In this document: piece after piece, positions 19,495-28,802 of the stretch
Numbering within the stretch: the first letter of the stretch is position 1
Layout: the number at the start of each line of letters is the position of its first letter
From: JAFEDN01 sp963818985
Lineage (GTDB): Bacteria; Pseudomonadota; Gammaproteobacteria; Coxiellales; Coxiellaceae
Direction of reading: 5' to 3'
DNA: 64,000 nucleotides
Assembly (NCBI GenBank): GCA_963818985.1
Contig: CAWFUJ010000010.1
Location: 1-64,000, forward strand
Program-made: the position numbers and the translations under genes
The notes under the pieces: generated by a model
What the model was told of the DNA's origin: nothing
Database searches by the model: none
The model's input: the letters and a program-made list of their open reading frames with translations, nothing else

Positions 19495-19549
19495 AATGCT
19501 GTCAACATGACATGGACAAATTGGTTTCCTAATAATTTAGGAATAAGAA

Positions 19550-20071
19550 TTAAATATTTTTAGCGTAAAAATCAATAAATGATCTTACCTTAGGCAATTC
19601 AAAATCATATGCACGGTAGAACATAAAAATTTCATGGCGTTTAAATTTATATTGAGGCAATATTTGAACCAAATCACCAGAATCAAGCCATGCCTGGGCT
19701 AAAAGATCACCCGTCAGAAATATTCCGATACCAGAAAGACCAGCTTGAGTTACGGCACCAAAATCTGACAAGTACAGAACTGGAGTCGCTGTTGCCAGAA
19801 AATTACCATCAGCGAGTGGAAATGAGTAATTGGGTTTATACTGTCCATGTCCAATTATCTTAGATTTTAGTAAATCGGTGCTGGTTTTTGGCAAACCATA
19901 ACGTTTGATAAACTTAGGCGATGCGCAGACAATATTATTGACCTCATACATTTTTCTAAATTTTAATGGCTCTGTGAATGGTGCATAGGTTGGAAATCCA
20001 ACCATGATATCCACATCTTGACGTGACAGATCAGTATAAAAGTGTGAGAAAGAGACAAGTGATGTCCATAC
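19550..20071 (-). pseudogene. LysR-family regulator remnant, substrate-binding domain only
   Basis: The frame carries the C-terminal effector-binding domain of a LysR regulator: DLSRQDVDIMVGFP, then VNNIVCASPKFIKRYGLP, VTQAGLSGIGIF and the tail LPKVRSFIDFY. The DNA-binding half is gone: a TGA at 20072-20074 interrupts the frame a few codons before the homology starts, with no HTH upstream. It could start at a GTG (20014). It lies head-to-head with the haloalkane dehalogenase gene, the usual placement of a LysR regulator and its target, so regulation of that gene has probably been lost. Confidence 0.8.
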
Positions 20072-20124
20072 TCATTTAGGGAAAATATAGTCCAAATATT
20101 TATTAAACGGCATCGGAGATTTAC

Positions 20125-21012
20125 ATGATTTCAGCAAAAGAAAGATATTCTAAACACAAAGTGACTGTCCATGGACTCAAAATGGCATATATCGATGAGG
20201 GCGAAGGTGATCCAATCGTCTTTTTACATGGTAATCCATCATCATCATACGAATGGCGAAATGTTATCCCTCATCTCGTTGGCATGGGCCGTTGCATTGC
20301 TCCAGATCTTATCGGAATGGGTGACTCGGATAAGCTACCTGATAGCGGTCCGTCATCGTATCGTTTTATTGAGCATCGCAAATATCTCGACGCCTTTTTT
20401 GAGGCGCTTGGCGTGCAAAATCGTGTCACGTTGGTGATTCATGACTGGGGTTCAGCACTTGGCTTCGATTGGGCATATCGCCATCCTCACGCAATTCACG
20501 CAATTGCCTACATGGACGCATTTGTCATGCCAATTACTTCCTGGAATGAGTGGCCTGACGAGCATGCGGTTGAATTGTTTCAGAAAATACGCTCGAATGC
20601 AGGTGAGGAGTTAGTACTCGAAAAGAATTTTTTTATAGAGAATATCTTGCCAGCATGCGTGTTGCGAAAATTATCGAATGCTGAAATGGCGGTCTACCGT
20701 CGTCCTTACAAAAATCCGGGTGAATCGCGGCGTCCAACTTTGACATGGCCACGTGAGATTCCTATAGCGGGCGAACCGCATGACGTCCACGATATCATCC
20801 AAACTTACGGTAGATGGCTTGCTTCTTCAAATATTCCGAAGTTATTCATTGAGGCTGTTCCTGGCGCAATGTTTGAGTCGCACCGGGATTTTGCCAGAAC
20901 ATGGCCAAACCAAACACACGTAAAAATTACAGGTGGCCACTTCGTACAAGAAGATTCTCCAGATGAAACAGGAGCAGCGATTGTTGCATGGCTAAAAAAT
21001 CTTCGTAATTAA
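20125..21012 (+). CDS. Haloalkane dehalogenase-like alpha/beta hydrolase
   Basis: 295 residues, normal length for the family. FLHGNPSSSYEWRN holds the oxyanion and halide Asn, VIHDWGSALGF holds the nucleophile Asp (about residue 107) and the halide-binding Trp, and GGHFVQEDSPDE holds the catalytic His (about 272). The acid position after strand 6, Glu in LinB and DhaA, appears as Asp in AYMDAFVMP. Such enzymes hydrolyse carbon-halogen bonds of alkyl halides; a general hydrolase role cannot be excluded. It sits beside the LysR remnant, consistent with arrival as a LysR-controlled cassette. Confidence 0.85.
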   Translation: MISAKERYSKHKVTVHGLKMAYIDEGEGDPIVFLHGNPSSSYEWRNVIPHLVGMGRCIAPDLIGMGDSDKLPDSGPSSYRFIEHRKYLDAFFEALGVQNRVTLVIHDWGSALGFDWAYRHPHAIHAIAYMDAFVMPITSWNEWPDEHAVELFQKIRSNAGEELVLEKNFFIENILPACVLRKLSNAEMAVYRRPYKNPGESRRPTLTWPREIPIAGEPHDVHDIIQTYGRWLASSNIPKLFIEAVPGAMFESHRDFARTWPNQTHVKITGGHFVQEDSPDETGAAIVAWLKNLRN

Positions 21013-21213
21013 TTTTGGCATGTGGTGCGGAAACAGGTATTATTGGATTGATCCTAAAGAATTTCTTAGAATTTTTCTATCACAATCCATGGATTCATAT
21101 CGCCCCGGACCGCCTTTAACTTAAAACCGGTTTAGGTCAAATATTACAAATATTAAAACCGTAAACCGGACAGTGTTAAGGCCCACATCTTTGCTTAATG
21201 GGGAATACAATTG

Positions 21214-22077
21214 CTAAATTTTAGAAGCGTAGTATAAAGCCGAAGTATTTTCTTCCATTACAACAGAGGGCAATTCTTTGAGTGCTGAACTTAAAATACT
21301 TAAAACCTCTGGAACATATGGACCAGGGGATTCACTATATAATTTTTTAAGCGCCTGCAATGATTGACATTGATCAACTTTATTAATGAATTCTTCATTA
21401 TTATAAAAAGTATTTCCTCGATATGCTTCGATAAGATTTGATTTAACTAGGTTAAATTGTCTAGCAAATTTTTCCTCCGTTTGGGTTATGCAAGCCTTAT
21501 GAATTTTTTTATATTCAGAATCAAACAAGGCAAATCTTACCGTGCCCCCATAACCGTACTTCAAACATCTTTTTCTAGAAGGACCCTTTTCATCTAAAAA
21601 AAGGTTAATTGCAACATCTGCCTCTTGACAATATTTAAGATAGTCTTTTTCTTTTAATTGTTTTTGAATACTACTTTCTTCAATTACTTTGTTATTGATG
21701 ATTTCCATCATGACCAAATTGATCTCGACTAGGCGGAAAGATGTTAATGCCAGGGAAGCAATAATTATATCATTAAGAGCCTGATTACAAGGTTTTCCAT
21801 TATTAAGAACTGAATTACAATTCATTAAATCATTTTCTCGATAAAATGATATCAAATTATCGTGTTTACTAGACGCAGAAAAAACTTTTCTTGCTAAAAA
21901 ACCTTCTAGCATATCATCTGCACGATCATTTATTTTACTTTCCTCTTTTATACTATCAATAGGAAACTTTTTTTGTTGACTTAGAGCCGTCAATGCAAGC
22001 TTGAAACCCCCTAACAAATCCTTGACCGAAGAATCTGTAGAATCAATTTTGAGTTGACTAAAGCAAGCCTGAAGCAA
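21214..22077 (-). CDS. Hypothetical protein, probably frameshifted near its start
   Basis: The 287-codon frame begins at a TTG (22077) with no ribosome site. A strong AAGGAG lies before an ATG at 22144, whose frame encodes a short charged, Lys/Asp/Glu-rich N-terminus and stops after 28 codons, overlapping the start of the long frame. The two frames differ by one base, so the gene was probably 310 codons long and carries an indel near 22080-22140. The product is helical with several Cys and no recognised domain, signal peptide or membrane segment. It could be an effector-type protein; I assign no function. Confidence 0.55.
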   Translation of the reverse strand: MLQACFSQLKIDSTDSSVKDLLGGFKLALTALSQQKKFPIDSIKEESKINDRADDMLEGFLARKVFSASSKHDNLISFYRENDLMNCNSVLNNGKPCNQALNDIIIASLALTSFRLVEINLVMMEIINNKVIEESSIQKQLKEKDYLKYCQEADVAINLFLDEKGPSRKRCLKYGYGGTVRFALFDSEYKKIHKACITQTEEKFARQFNLVKSNLIEAYRGNTFYNNEEFINKVDQCQSLQALKKLYSESPGPYVPEVLSILSSALKELPSVVMEENTSALYYASKI

Positions 22078-22141
22078 GTTGTGTGTTGATGCTAGAACCT
22101 ATCAGTTTTGCTTCTTCATCATCTTTATCTTTCCTTAGTTT

Positions 22142-22155
22142 CATAGTAACTCCTT
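22142..22155 (-). promoter_or_regulatory. Strong ribosome-binding site with orphan ATG
   Basis: AAGGAG (22155-22150) stands 5 nt before ATG 22144-22142. This is the best translation start upstream of the hypothetical gene, but its frame closes after 28 codons, which is the main evidence for the frameshift there. Confidence 0.7.
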
Positions 22156-22504
22156 ATTTTAATGAAATGAATTTGTTAAGTATCTTAATTTCAAAATTCT
22201 CTCAAGTCAACAAAGATTGCAGTAGGTTACAGACTAGGGTATCTTTTTTGTTTTTCCAATAAAACAAATAGTAAACTAAACAACTTATCCACGTCATAGG
22301 TGACAAGTGAACTTCGGCTCAAATTCCTGCATAATAGTTTTGACGGTCATTTTGCCTTTGGCTCTTTGCGCAGTAAGTCACTAAGGCGGCAAAGAAGTCG
22401 GTATTGATGTCTAGCTGCAAACGTGGGATGGAGAGACACCCTAATAACTGGCTTCTGTGATAAAATCATCGACTGAATGCTAAAACTATATATCCCGCTA
22501 AAAA
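22145..22504. other. Intergenic region, 360 nt
   Basis: A divergent region between the hypothetical gene and the Bcr/CflA-type pump. It contains a degenerate repeat (22293-22317) resembling 19470-19494. The stretch 22330-22440 is richer in G and C than its surroundings and may be a coding remnant, but no frame gave a recognisable protein. Confidence 0.4.
22293..22317. repeat. Degenerate 25-nt repeat, copy 2
   Basis: Same orientation as 19470-19494, with about 20 of 25 identical positions. Together they bracket the LysR remnant, the dehalogenase and the hypothetical gene. Confidence 0.3.
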
Positions 22505-23698
22505 ATGAATAAAAAAATCCCCAAGAGCATGATTCTAATTACTGTTATCCTCATGGATTTATTAACAGGGATGGAGTTCGATCTATTTGTCCCGAGCTTT
22601 CCAGACCTGCAAAATTATTTTCATTTATCACCATTTGGGGTTGAAGCATTATTATCTGTTAATTTTATAGGATACTGTCTGAGTTTGTTTTGGGTAGGTA
22701 GTTTAGCTGATCGGTATGGTCGGAAACCGATTATTTCATTAGGGGTCCTAGTATTTATCTTAGGAAGCGCACTTTGTTTGTGGGGAGGATCACCTTTTTT
22801 TCTTTTGATTGGCCGATTTTTGCAGGGAATAGGAATTGCGGCTCCTGCGATCTTGAGTTTTTTAATTATCGCGGATACTTATCCTATTCAGGAACAGCGA
22901 TTTCTAATGGCGATGCTGAATGGGTCATTAAATACCGCAGCTGCGGTGGCGCCTGTCATAGGCAGCTACATTGCATTGTATTTTCACTGGCAGGGAAATT
23001 TTACGGCTCTCCTATCGTTGGGATTGATTATATTATTAATGAATTTATTTTTTATCCCTCCCTATAAAATAACGTCGGAGCATAAAGAATCTATTTCCCT
23101 ACGCGGATATATTTCTATTTTCAAATTACGACCTTTAATATTGTTGATCGCCAATATCGCCATTATGTATGTCCCTTATTGGATCTTTATCGGTATATCT
23201 CCTTTATTGTATATGAAAAGTTTAGGCGTGAGCCTATCGCATTTTGGTTATTATCAAGGTGTATTGGCGTTGCTCTTTGCGATCGGAAGTTTATTTTTCG
23301 GCGTTATTGTCAATAGATATCCCCAGAAAAAATTACTCTGGGTTTCTAATCAGATCTTTATTTTCAGCTTAATCTGCCTAGCTGCCGTTTCTTTTCTGAA
23401 TAGTGCTAATCCACTTTTAATTACTTTAGCATTTATACCTTTTATCATTGGTCAAATCATTCCAAGCACGATACTTTATCCTCTGTCTCTCAATTTCATG
23501 CCAAAGGCAAAAGGTCGAGTTTCGGCCATCATCCAAGGAGGTCGGCTGGTTTTTTCAGCCATTTTTTTACAAATCGCAGGTTATTTATACCACGGATCAT
23601 TTCGAACTACCGGAATCATTATCATCAGTTTTATTTTTCTGGGTATTATTACCCTGTTTTACGTCATTAAAAATGATGAATTGATGAAAGATTTATGA
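22505..23698 (+). CDS. Bcr/CflA-type MFS drug efflux transporter
   Basis: 397 residues with about 12 membrane segments. The N-terminal half shows DHA1/Bcr-CflA features: MDLLTGMEFDLFVPSFPDLQ in helix 1, the MFS signature GSLADRYGRKP between helices 2 and 3, and GRFLQGIGIAAPA in helix 4. It probably exports drugs or other small amphiphiles by proton antiport across the inner membrane. The specific substrate is unknown. It ends 25 nt from the convergent phospholipase gene. Confidence 0.85.
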   Translation: MNKKIPKSMILITVILMDLLTGMEFDLFVPSFPDLQNYFHLSPFGVEALLSVNFIGYCLSLFWVGSLADRYGRKPIISLGVLVFILGSALCLWGGSPFFLLIGRFLQGIGIAAPAILSFLIIADTYPIQEQRFLMAMLNGSLNTAAAVAPVIGSYIALYFHWQGNFTALLSLGLIILLMNLFFIPPYKITSEHKESISLRGYISIFKLRPLILLIANIAIMYVPYWIFIGISPLLYMKSLGVSLSHFGYYQGVLALLFAIGSLFFGVIVNRYPQKKLLWVSNQIFIFSLICLAAVSFLNSANPLLITLAFIPFIIGQIIPSTILYPLSLNFMPKAKGRVSAIIQGGRLVFSAIFLQIAGYLYHGSFRTTGIIIISFIFLGIITLFYVIKNDELMKDL

Positions 23699-23723
23699 CG
23701 AAGCGTGTGGATGCATTCAAAAA

Positions 23724-24587
23724 TTAGAGCCAATCATTTAAGGCAATGCCCACACTCATGGTATTGGTATGATGATCATATTCTATTAAGCTCTGTCCAT
23801 AGCCACTAAAAACTTGGACATAGCCGCGGAATTGTCTTACAAGAGGGAAGGACCATGTCAGCTGAGCGCTAGTTTTCGAAGGATTTTCTAAGTTATAGCC
23901 TAAAAGAGATAAAGTTTGGTTATGAAATTTGTAAGAAAGTAGCAAGCGTTCATGTCCTAAGTAATTAGCTATATGCGGATTGTTATCAAGCGCAGAGTCC
24001 TGGATCACATACCATGGTCTAACACTGAATAACCAATTATCTTTTGAAAAAATTGTTTCAATATAAATACGATTCCAACTCCTTTCATAATCTCCGCCTC
24101 TTCCATTCGATTGGTGGATAGCTCCAACGTTAAGAAAACTCCAACTCCATCCGTAAAATAATTTTTTGTCCAAATTATTAGAAAAGAATATCTCAGGTTT
24201 ATAATTACTTTCTCTAAAAAATTGCGCTTTGCTATTATAAACTTGCCAAAAAGAGAGTTGAGTATACGCTAAATTTAACGAATTCTTGTATCCAAAAAAA
24301 TTACGCCAAATAGCGGCTTTGACACTGAATTGAAATTTAGCTTCAATGTTATTTAAACCTGCATTATCAGGCGCATCTGATTCCGCAGCATGATTAAATG
24401 AAGAAGTATAAGAAAACGGAATAATATAAGTAGGTTCGTACAAGCTGATTGTATAGGGATTAAGGTCTTGTTTTTTTTGTAAGTCTTCTTTTTGTTGAGC
24501 AGCGTTGTCGGAAGACGATAGAGCTGGTTGAGTTAATATAAGAAAAGAACCACATAACAAAGTAACCAAACATTTTTTGTATCCCAT
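23724..24587 (-). CDS. pldA: Outer membrane phospholipase A (OMPLA)
   Basis: 287 residues with a signal peptide followed by a 12-strand barrel pattern. The active-site signature is clear: AIHQSNGRGGDYERSWNRIY holds the catalytic His and Ser of HxSNGR and the downstream Asn. The N-terminal YEPTYIIPFSY and the closing aromatic strand (MSVGIALNDWL) are typical. OMPLA hydrolyses phospholipids that reach the outer leaflet, is activated by calcium and dimerisation, and contributes to virulence in several Gram-negatives. A perfect AAGGAGG precedes the start. Confidence 0.95.
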   Translation of the reverse strand: MGYKKCLVTLLCGSFLILTQPALSSSDNAAQQKEDLQKKQDLNPYTISLYEPTYIIPFSYTSSFNHAAESDAPDNAGLNNIEAKFQFSVKAAIWRNFFGYKNSLNLAYTQLSFWQVYNSKAQFFRESNYKPEIFFSNNLDKKLFYGWSWSFLNVGAIHQSNGRGGDYERSWNRIYIETIFSKDNWLFSVRPWYVIQDSALDNNPHIANYLGHERLLLSYKFHNQTLSLLGYNLENPSKTSAQLTWSFPLVRQFRGYVQVFSGYGQSLIEYDHHTNTMSVGIALNDWL

Positions 24588-24938
24588 CCTTGCCTCCTTA
24601 TGGTTAAATATTTATTTTTATCACTCATTTTAAGTCTAGCCGCATTTTTTTTTAAAGTCAATTTGAGATAATTTTTTAAACTAAGATCTAAAAATTTTTT
24701 TTCTTGTTATTTGAAATTTTTTAATTTAAAAGTGAAATAATAATAAAGATAATTTGCAGAATTATAAAAAGATCTGGATTAATAGCCTTAAAATTAAGTA
24801 ATGATGAAAAAATTAACGTAACAATATTTATACCATGCAAAATTTTAAACGGATATTTATTTTAAACACAGGTGATTAAATAAAAAAAATTAAATTGACA
24901 TTTTATTTAAAATATGTCACTCTATAATAAAATGCGAA
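24588..24938. other. Intergenic region, 351 nt, very AT-rich
   Basis: The divergent promoter region of pldA and the MscS-like gene. TATAAT at 24923-24928 is a good -10 but overlaps the leader of the MscS gene, and its -35 is poor; TTGACA at 24895-24900 lies 22 nt away, too far for a standard pair. No ORF or RNA structure was recognised. Confidence 0.4.
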
Positions 24939-24947
24939 GTGGGAATC

Positions 24948-26006
24948 ATGTTAGATATTTTTAATTTGGTTAAACAGAATTTTCGCTTGATTGAGGCTGC
25001 TTTAGTTAGCCTGGGTTTAGGCCTATTTTCTACTTATTTTCTGCATAAGATTATAAAAAAATATTATAGTACTCATGTTATTAATCCAACCACGATAATT
25101 ATTTCTGCTTTACAGAGGGCTTCTTATTTTATCTTACCTTTGATTTATTTTGCATTTTTCGCCTCGTGGATGAATTTAACTACAACTTTTTATGTTATAG
25201 AAATTTTAGTCAAAATATTAATTACCCTTGCTTTTTGTCTCGCTGCTTTTAAGCTTTTAGATTATATTGATGTTTGGGTCGCTCGAAGAAAAAATTCTCA
25301 ATTCAGAGGATTGAATCACGGTGCTTTGATCACTCGTGCTTATTTACTGAAAAAAATATTAGCTGGCATCATCTTATTACTGACCATTTCGTTAATATTA
25401 CTTAACTTTCCAGCAGTTAAAGAAGTCGGGAAAGGAATTTTAATTTCCGCAGGAGTGATTGGAGGTATACTTGCATTTGCAGCACAAAAAATTTTTTCGA
25501 ATTTCTTTTCTGGGTTAGATTTTATTCTCAATAAACCAATTAGTATAGGTGACGTAATTACTATGGATTCTGAAACCGGTAATATAGAAAAAATTACTTT
25601 AAATCAGATCCATCTACGTACTTGGGATTTGCGTCTGATTATTTATCCACTTTCTTATTTCAATGAACATCCTTTTCAAAATTTAAGTCACGATGAATTT
25701 GGCTTAAAAGGAACGGTCTATTTCTTTACTGATTACAATGTTAACGTGGAAAACATACGTCAAGCTTTGGCAGAAATATTAGATAAATCTACTTTTTGGA
25801 ATAAAAGTGTTCATTCTTTACAAGTCGTTGATGTAAGTGAAAACAATATGAAGTTACGTGCCGTAGTAGGGGCAGACAATGCGGCGGATCTTTGGAATTT
25901 ACAGTGCGAAGTGCGAGAAAAATTGATTAAATACATTCAACAGACTACTCCGGCAATCCTTCCCAAAAAAAATATTCGATTGGAAAATTATAGTTTAAAT
26001 TCCTGA
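24948..26006 (+). CDS. MscS-family mechanosensitive channel
   Basis: About 352 residues. Four or five N-terminal membrane helices are followed by the pore helix and MscS beta domain: GVIGGILAFAAQKIFSNFFS is the pore-lining segment with its A/G pattern, then NKPISIGDVITMD, the conserved entry to the beta domain. These channels open under membrane tension and release solutes in hypo-osmotic shock. An upstream GTG at 24939 is in frame, but AGTGGGAATC suits the ATG at 24948 better. Single gene; with MscL at 34742 the window holds both channel types. Confidence 0.9.
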   Translation: MLDIFNLVKQNFRLIEAALVSLGLGLFSTYFLHKIIKKYYSTHVINPTTIIISALQRASYFILPLIYFAFFASWMNLTTTFYVIEILVKILITLAFCLAAFKLLDYIDVWVARRKNSQFRGLNHGALITRAYLLKKILAGIILLLTISLILLNFPAVKEVGKGILISAGVIGGILAFAAQKIFSNFFSGLDFILNKPISIGDVITMDSETGNIEKITLNQIHLRTWDLRLIIYPLSYFNEHPFQNLSHDEFGLKGTVYFFTDYNVNVENIRQALAEILDKSTFWNKSVHSLQVVDVSENNMKLRAVVGADNAADLWNLQCEVREKLIKYIQQTTPAILPKKNIRLENYSLNS

Positions 26007-26219
26007 ATGTGTGCCAGAATAAGTCAATTAGCAGATAGGGATCAGGTACGGCCAACTATTCTGCTTATGAACACAGCTTTACCTGTCGTGCTATTATAGA
26101 TAAGGCAGATATTTTGGACCATCCGATCCGGCTTTTCGCGGAGATGAAAGATGCTGGAATCCAGAATAACTATTCGTTAGCTCTTTGTCTTCCTCACGTG
26201 AACCAATAATGGAGTTATC

Positions 26220-26591
26220 ATGAAATCATTTTTAGTGCTCTACAATAAAAAGCAGATCAATCTGTTAAATGACACATTACTAAATGATCATATTAATTAT
26301 CTAAAAGAATTAGATTCGCAAGGCGCTTTGATGTTATGTGGCCCACTTACCAGTAATGAGCAAGCAATGTTTTATATTAAATCAGTTTCTCATGATGATG
26401 TTCGTCAACTCATTCTAAAAGATCCCTTTATCCGAGAAAAATATTACACTGAATTTTCAATCGATGAGTTTCTCCCCGCTAATTCTGAAAACAATTGGCT
26501 GATGTCTTCGTCGCAAACACTCAATAATCTTGCTGTTTCATTACCACTTAGTAGCAAACTTAGAAGTGTCAAAGTCGAAAAAAAAATCTAA
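26220..26591 (+). CDS. YciI-like family protein
   Basis: 123 residues. The first 95 follow the ferredoxin-like YciI pattern: FLVLYNKK, HINYLKELDSQGALMLCGPL, and DPFIREKYYTEFSIDEF. YciI-like proteins are small dimers often linked to muconolactone-type or detoxifying chemistry; most have no known reaction. The last 30 residues are an extra, less conserved tail. GGAG precedes the start by 4-5 nt. A second YciI-like gene lies at 47223. Confidence 0.75.
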   Translation: MKSFLVLYNKKQINLLNDTLLNDHINYLKELDSQGALMLCGPLTSNEQAMFYIKSVSHDDVRQLILKDPFIREKYYTEFSIDEFLPANSENNWLMSSSQTLNNLAVSLPLSSKLRSVKVEKKI

Positions 26592-26801
26592 AGACGTTAT
26601 TAAAACAAGGTATTAAGTGTTTAAAACACTCATGTCAGACTCTCACTCGATACTAATTAATACTGATTAATATTCGCAATATAATTTAATATTTTAATAA
26701 TTGTATTCGGTTTTTCGTTGTTCATCTAGGGATCGCTTGAGCTCAAAAAAAGCTTGGAACGAGATGCTGGATTTCTTCTAATACCGTGAGAAATCTCTGT
26801 C

Positions 26802-26830
26802 TTGACAAAAATAGGTCTTTAAGACATAAT
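26802..26830 (+). promoter_or_regulatory. Strong sigma-70 promoter with inverted repeat, padR operon
   Basis: TTGACA (26802-26807), 17 nt, CATAAT (26825-26830): one mismatch to consensus overall. The spacer and -10 contain the inverted repeat GTCTTTAAGAC, and AGACAT recurs just before the start codon, so this is a likely PadR autoregulatory operator. Confidence 0.7.
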
Positions 26831-26855
26831 ATCTTAAAATATATCTGGTAGACAT

Positions 26856-27425
26856 ATGACAACTAATCCCGGTAATAAGACGCAATACGCCATTTTGGGA
26901 GCGCTCAGTATCCGCGCCATGTCTGGCTATGAAATGAAGAAAATGATGTCGGATAGTACAAATTATTTTTGGACAGAAAGTAATGGGCAGATTTACCCTA
27001 CCTTAGCCAAACTGGCAAAAGCAAAACTGGTGACGGTTGAAAAACAAATGATCGGAGCAAAATCACGTAAGGTTTATAGTTTAACTCAAATTGGAAAAAA
27101 GAAATTACAACAATGGTTAACAGAAGATGTTGAATATTATCCGCAACGTAATGAATTATTATTAAAAATATTTTATGGTCAACATGTTGTGCCGAAAATA
27201 TCTATCAATCATATAAAAAAGCACCGCGAAAGATGTGAAGCCGCGCTAAAAATTTATCAAGATATTGAAATAAAACTTGAAAAAATGGTTAAGAAAAAAC
27301 AACAACCTGTTTATTTTTTGTTGACAGTGAAAGCAGGTGTTAAACATGCACAAATAGAACTTGAATGGTGTCAAGAAGCAATTCAATTAATTAATAAATA
27401 TGCTAAAACAAAAACAGAGAAATAA
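26856..27425 (+). CDS. PadR-family transcriptional regulator
   Basis: 189 residues. The N-terminal winged helix is typical (AILGALSIRAMSGYEMKKMM, then FWTESNGQIYPTLAKLAKAK and the wing KVYSLTQIGKKKLQQWL), followed by the C-terminal Vir_act_alpha_C dimerisation helix. PadR proteins are ligand-responsive repressors, often of genes handling phenolics or toxins. Two bases separate it from the carotenoid oxygenase gene, so it most likely controls that operon and itself through the promoter at 26802-26830. Confidence 0.9.
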   Translation: MTTNPGNKTQYAILGALSIRAMSGYEMKKMMSDSTNYFWTESNGQIYPTLAKLAKAKLVTVEKQMIGAKSRKVYSLTQIGKKKLQQWLTEDVEYYPQRNELLLKIFYGQHVVPKISINHIKKHRERCEAALKIYQDIEIKLEKMVKKKQQPVYFLLTVKAGVKHAQIELEWCQEAIQLINKYAKTKTEK

Positions 27426-27427
27426 TA

Positions 27428-28801
27428 ATGACTAGACAGACTAATAAATTTTTACAAGGTAATTATGCCCCCTGGCATCAAGAAAATGACTTTAATAAAA
27501 TTGTTGCTGTTATTGGCGAAATTCCCCGCGAGTTAAATGGTGTTCTTTATCGAAATGGACCAAATCCACAATTTCCCAGCCATAAGAAACATTGGTTTGA
27601 AGGGGATGGAATGTTGCATGCATTTTTTATTCAAGATGGTCAGCTTAATTATCGTAACCGATGGATACAAACCGAAAGATTTAAATTAGAGCGCCGACTA
27701 GGCAAAGCGTTATCTAGCAGCTTTAATGATGCGGAATCCTTTGCAGAAGATATTCCCCATAATACGGCAAATACAAATATTATTCAGTATGCTGGAAAAT
27801 TATTTGCTCTACAGGAAACATCGTGTCCGATAGAAATTCATTCTATGAGCTTAGATACTTTGGGAGAATGGAATTATCATAAAAAAGTTCCTCAAATGAG
27901 TGCACATCCTCATTTTGACTTTCATACAGGAGAAATGCATAGTTATGCTTATTTTCCCGGTACAAATGATATTATTTATTATATCTTTAATCGTGATGGG
28001 GTTGTTAGTAAAACTGAAACAATACATGTGCCTTATTCCAGTTTTATGCATGATTTTTTTATGACAAAAGATTATGTGCTATTTCCAGTGCTTCCACTTA
28101 CCTTTAGTATTGAGCGAATGCAACAAGGAAACCCCATGATTATGTGGGAGCCAGAGAAAGGTTCACATATTGGTATTATGCCGCGTAACGGTCAGGCGAA
28201 AGATATGATATGGTTCTGTTTAGAATCCTTTCACGCCTTTCATTTCATGAACGCATATCAGCATGGCGATACCATTATTTTAGATGGTATGAAATCAGAA
28301 AGAGCGCATTTATTTCCAGATGTGAATGGCAAAATAGCATCAAGTTCCGAATCTCCACCTCAATTAACGCGTTGGATATTTAATCTCAAACAAAAAAGCG
28401 CGTTGACAAAAAAGCTCGATTCACTTCCTGCAGAATTCCCCCGGTTTGATGAACGTTTCACTGGCTTACCTTATCGTCATGGATTTGCCGCCGCTTGTGT
28501 ACAAGCAAAAGATTTACAATTTGATACAATTGTTCATTATGATCTTACAACTCAATCACAAACTATTTGTGAATTTGGTTTAGGCAATACACCTAGTGAA
28601 CCGGTATTTGTCCCACGACATTTAAATAGTGAGGAAGGTGATGGCTTTATTTTAACTATTGTTTACAATAGAAAAAAAGATACCAGTGACATTTACGTAC
28701 TCGATGCGATGAATATTAATAAAGAACCACTTGCAATTGTGCAATTACCACACCGCATTCCCAATGGATTTCATGGAAATTGGTACAATAACCCAAAATA
28801 A
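27428..28801 (+). CDS. Carotenoid cleavage oxygenase family (RPE65-like) protein
   Basis: 457 residues, near normal for the family. The four iron-ligand histidines appear in SAHPHFDFH (about 159-161), FMHDFF (about 207), SFHAFHF (about 268) and GFHGNW (about 448). The N-terminal GVLYRNGPNP and WFEGDGMLHAF are family hallmarks. These non-haem iron enzymes cleave a C=C bond of carotenoids, apocarotenoids or stilbenes. The window has no carotenoid biosynthesis gene, so an external or host-derived apocarotenoid or a phenolic stilbene is a plausible substrate. It forms an operon with the PadR gene before it and the Ntn hydrolase after it. Confidence 0.9.
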   Translation: MTRQTNKFLQGNYAPWHQENDFNKIVAVIGEIPRELNGVLYRNGPNPQFPSHKKHWFEGDGMLHAFFIQDGQLNYRNRWIQTERFKLERRLGKALSSSFNDAESFAEDIPHNTANTNIIQYAGKLFALQETSCPIEIHSMSLDTLGEWNYHKKVPQMSAHPHFDFHTGEMHSYAYFPGTNDIIYYIFNRDGVVSKTETIHVPYSSFMHDFFMTKDYVLFPVLPLTFSIERMQQGNPMIMWEPEKGSHIGIMPRNGQAKDMIWFCLESFHAFHFMNAYQHGDTIILDGMKSERAHLFPDVNGKIASSSESPPQLTRWIFNLKQKSALTKKLDSLPAEFPRFDERFTGLPYRHGFAAACVQAKDLQFDTIVHYDLTTQSQTICEFGLGNTPSEPVFVPRHLNSEEGDGFILTIVYNRKKDTSDIYVLDAMNINKEPLAIVQLPHRIPNGFHGNWYNNPK

Positions 28802-28802
28802 T

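Noticed and set aside
24895..24928. TTGACA and TATAAT before the MscS gene as one promoter
   Set aside because: The spacing is 22 nt, outside the working range of sigma-70; the two elements do not pair.
26090..26180. REP-like element before the first YciI-like gene
   Set aside because: GGAATCCAG is present but no clear inverted arm was found, so I could not support a repeat.
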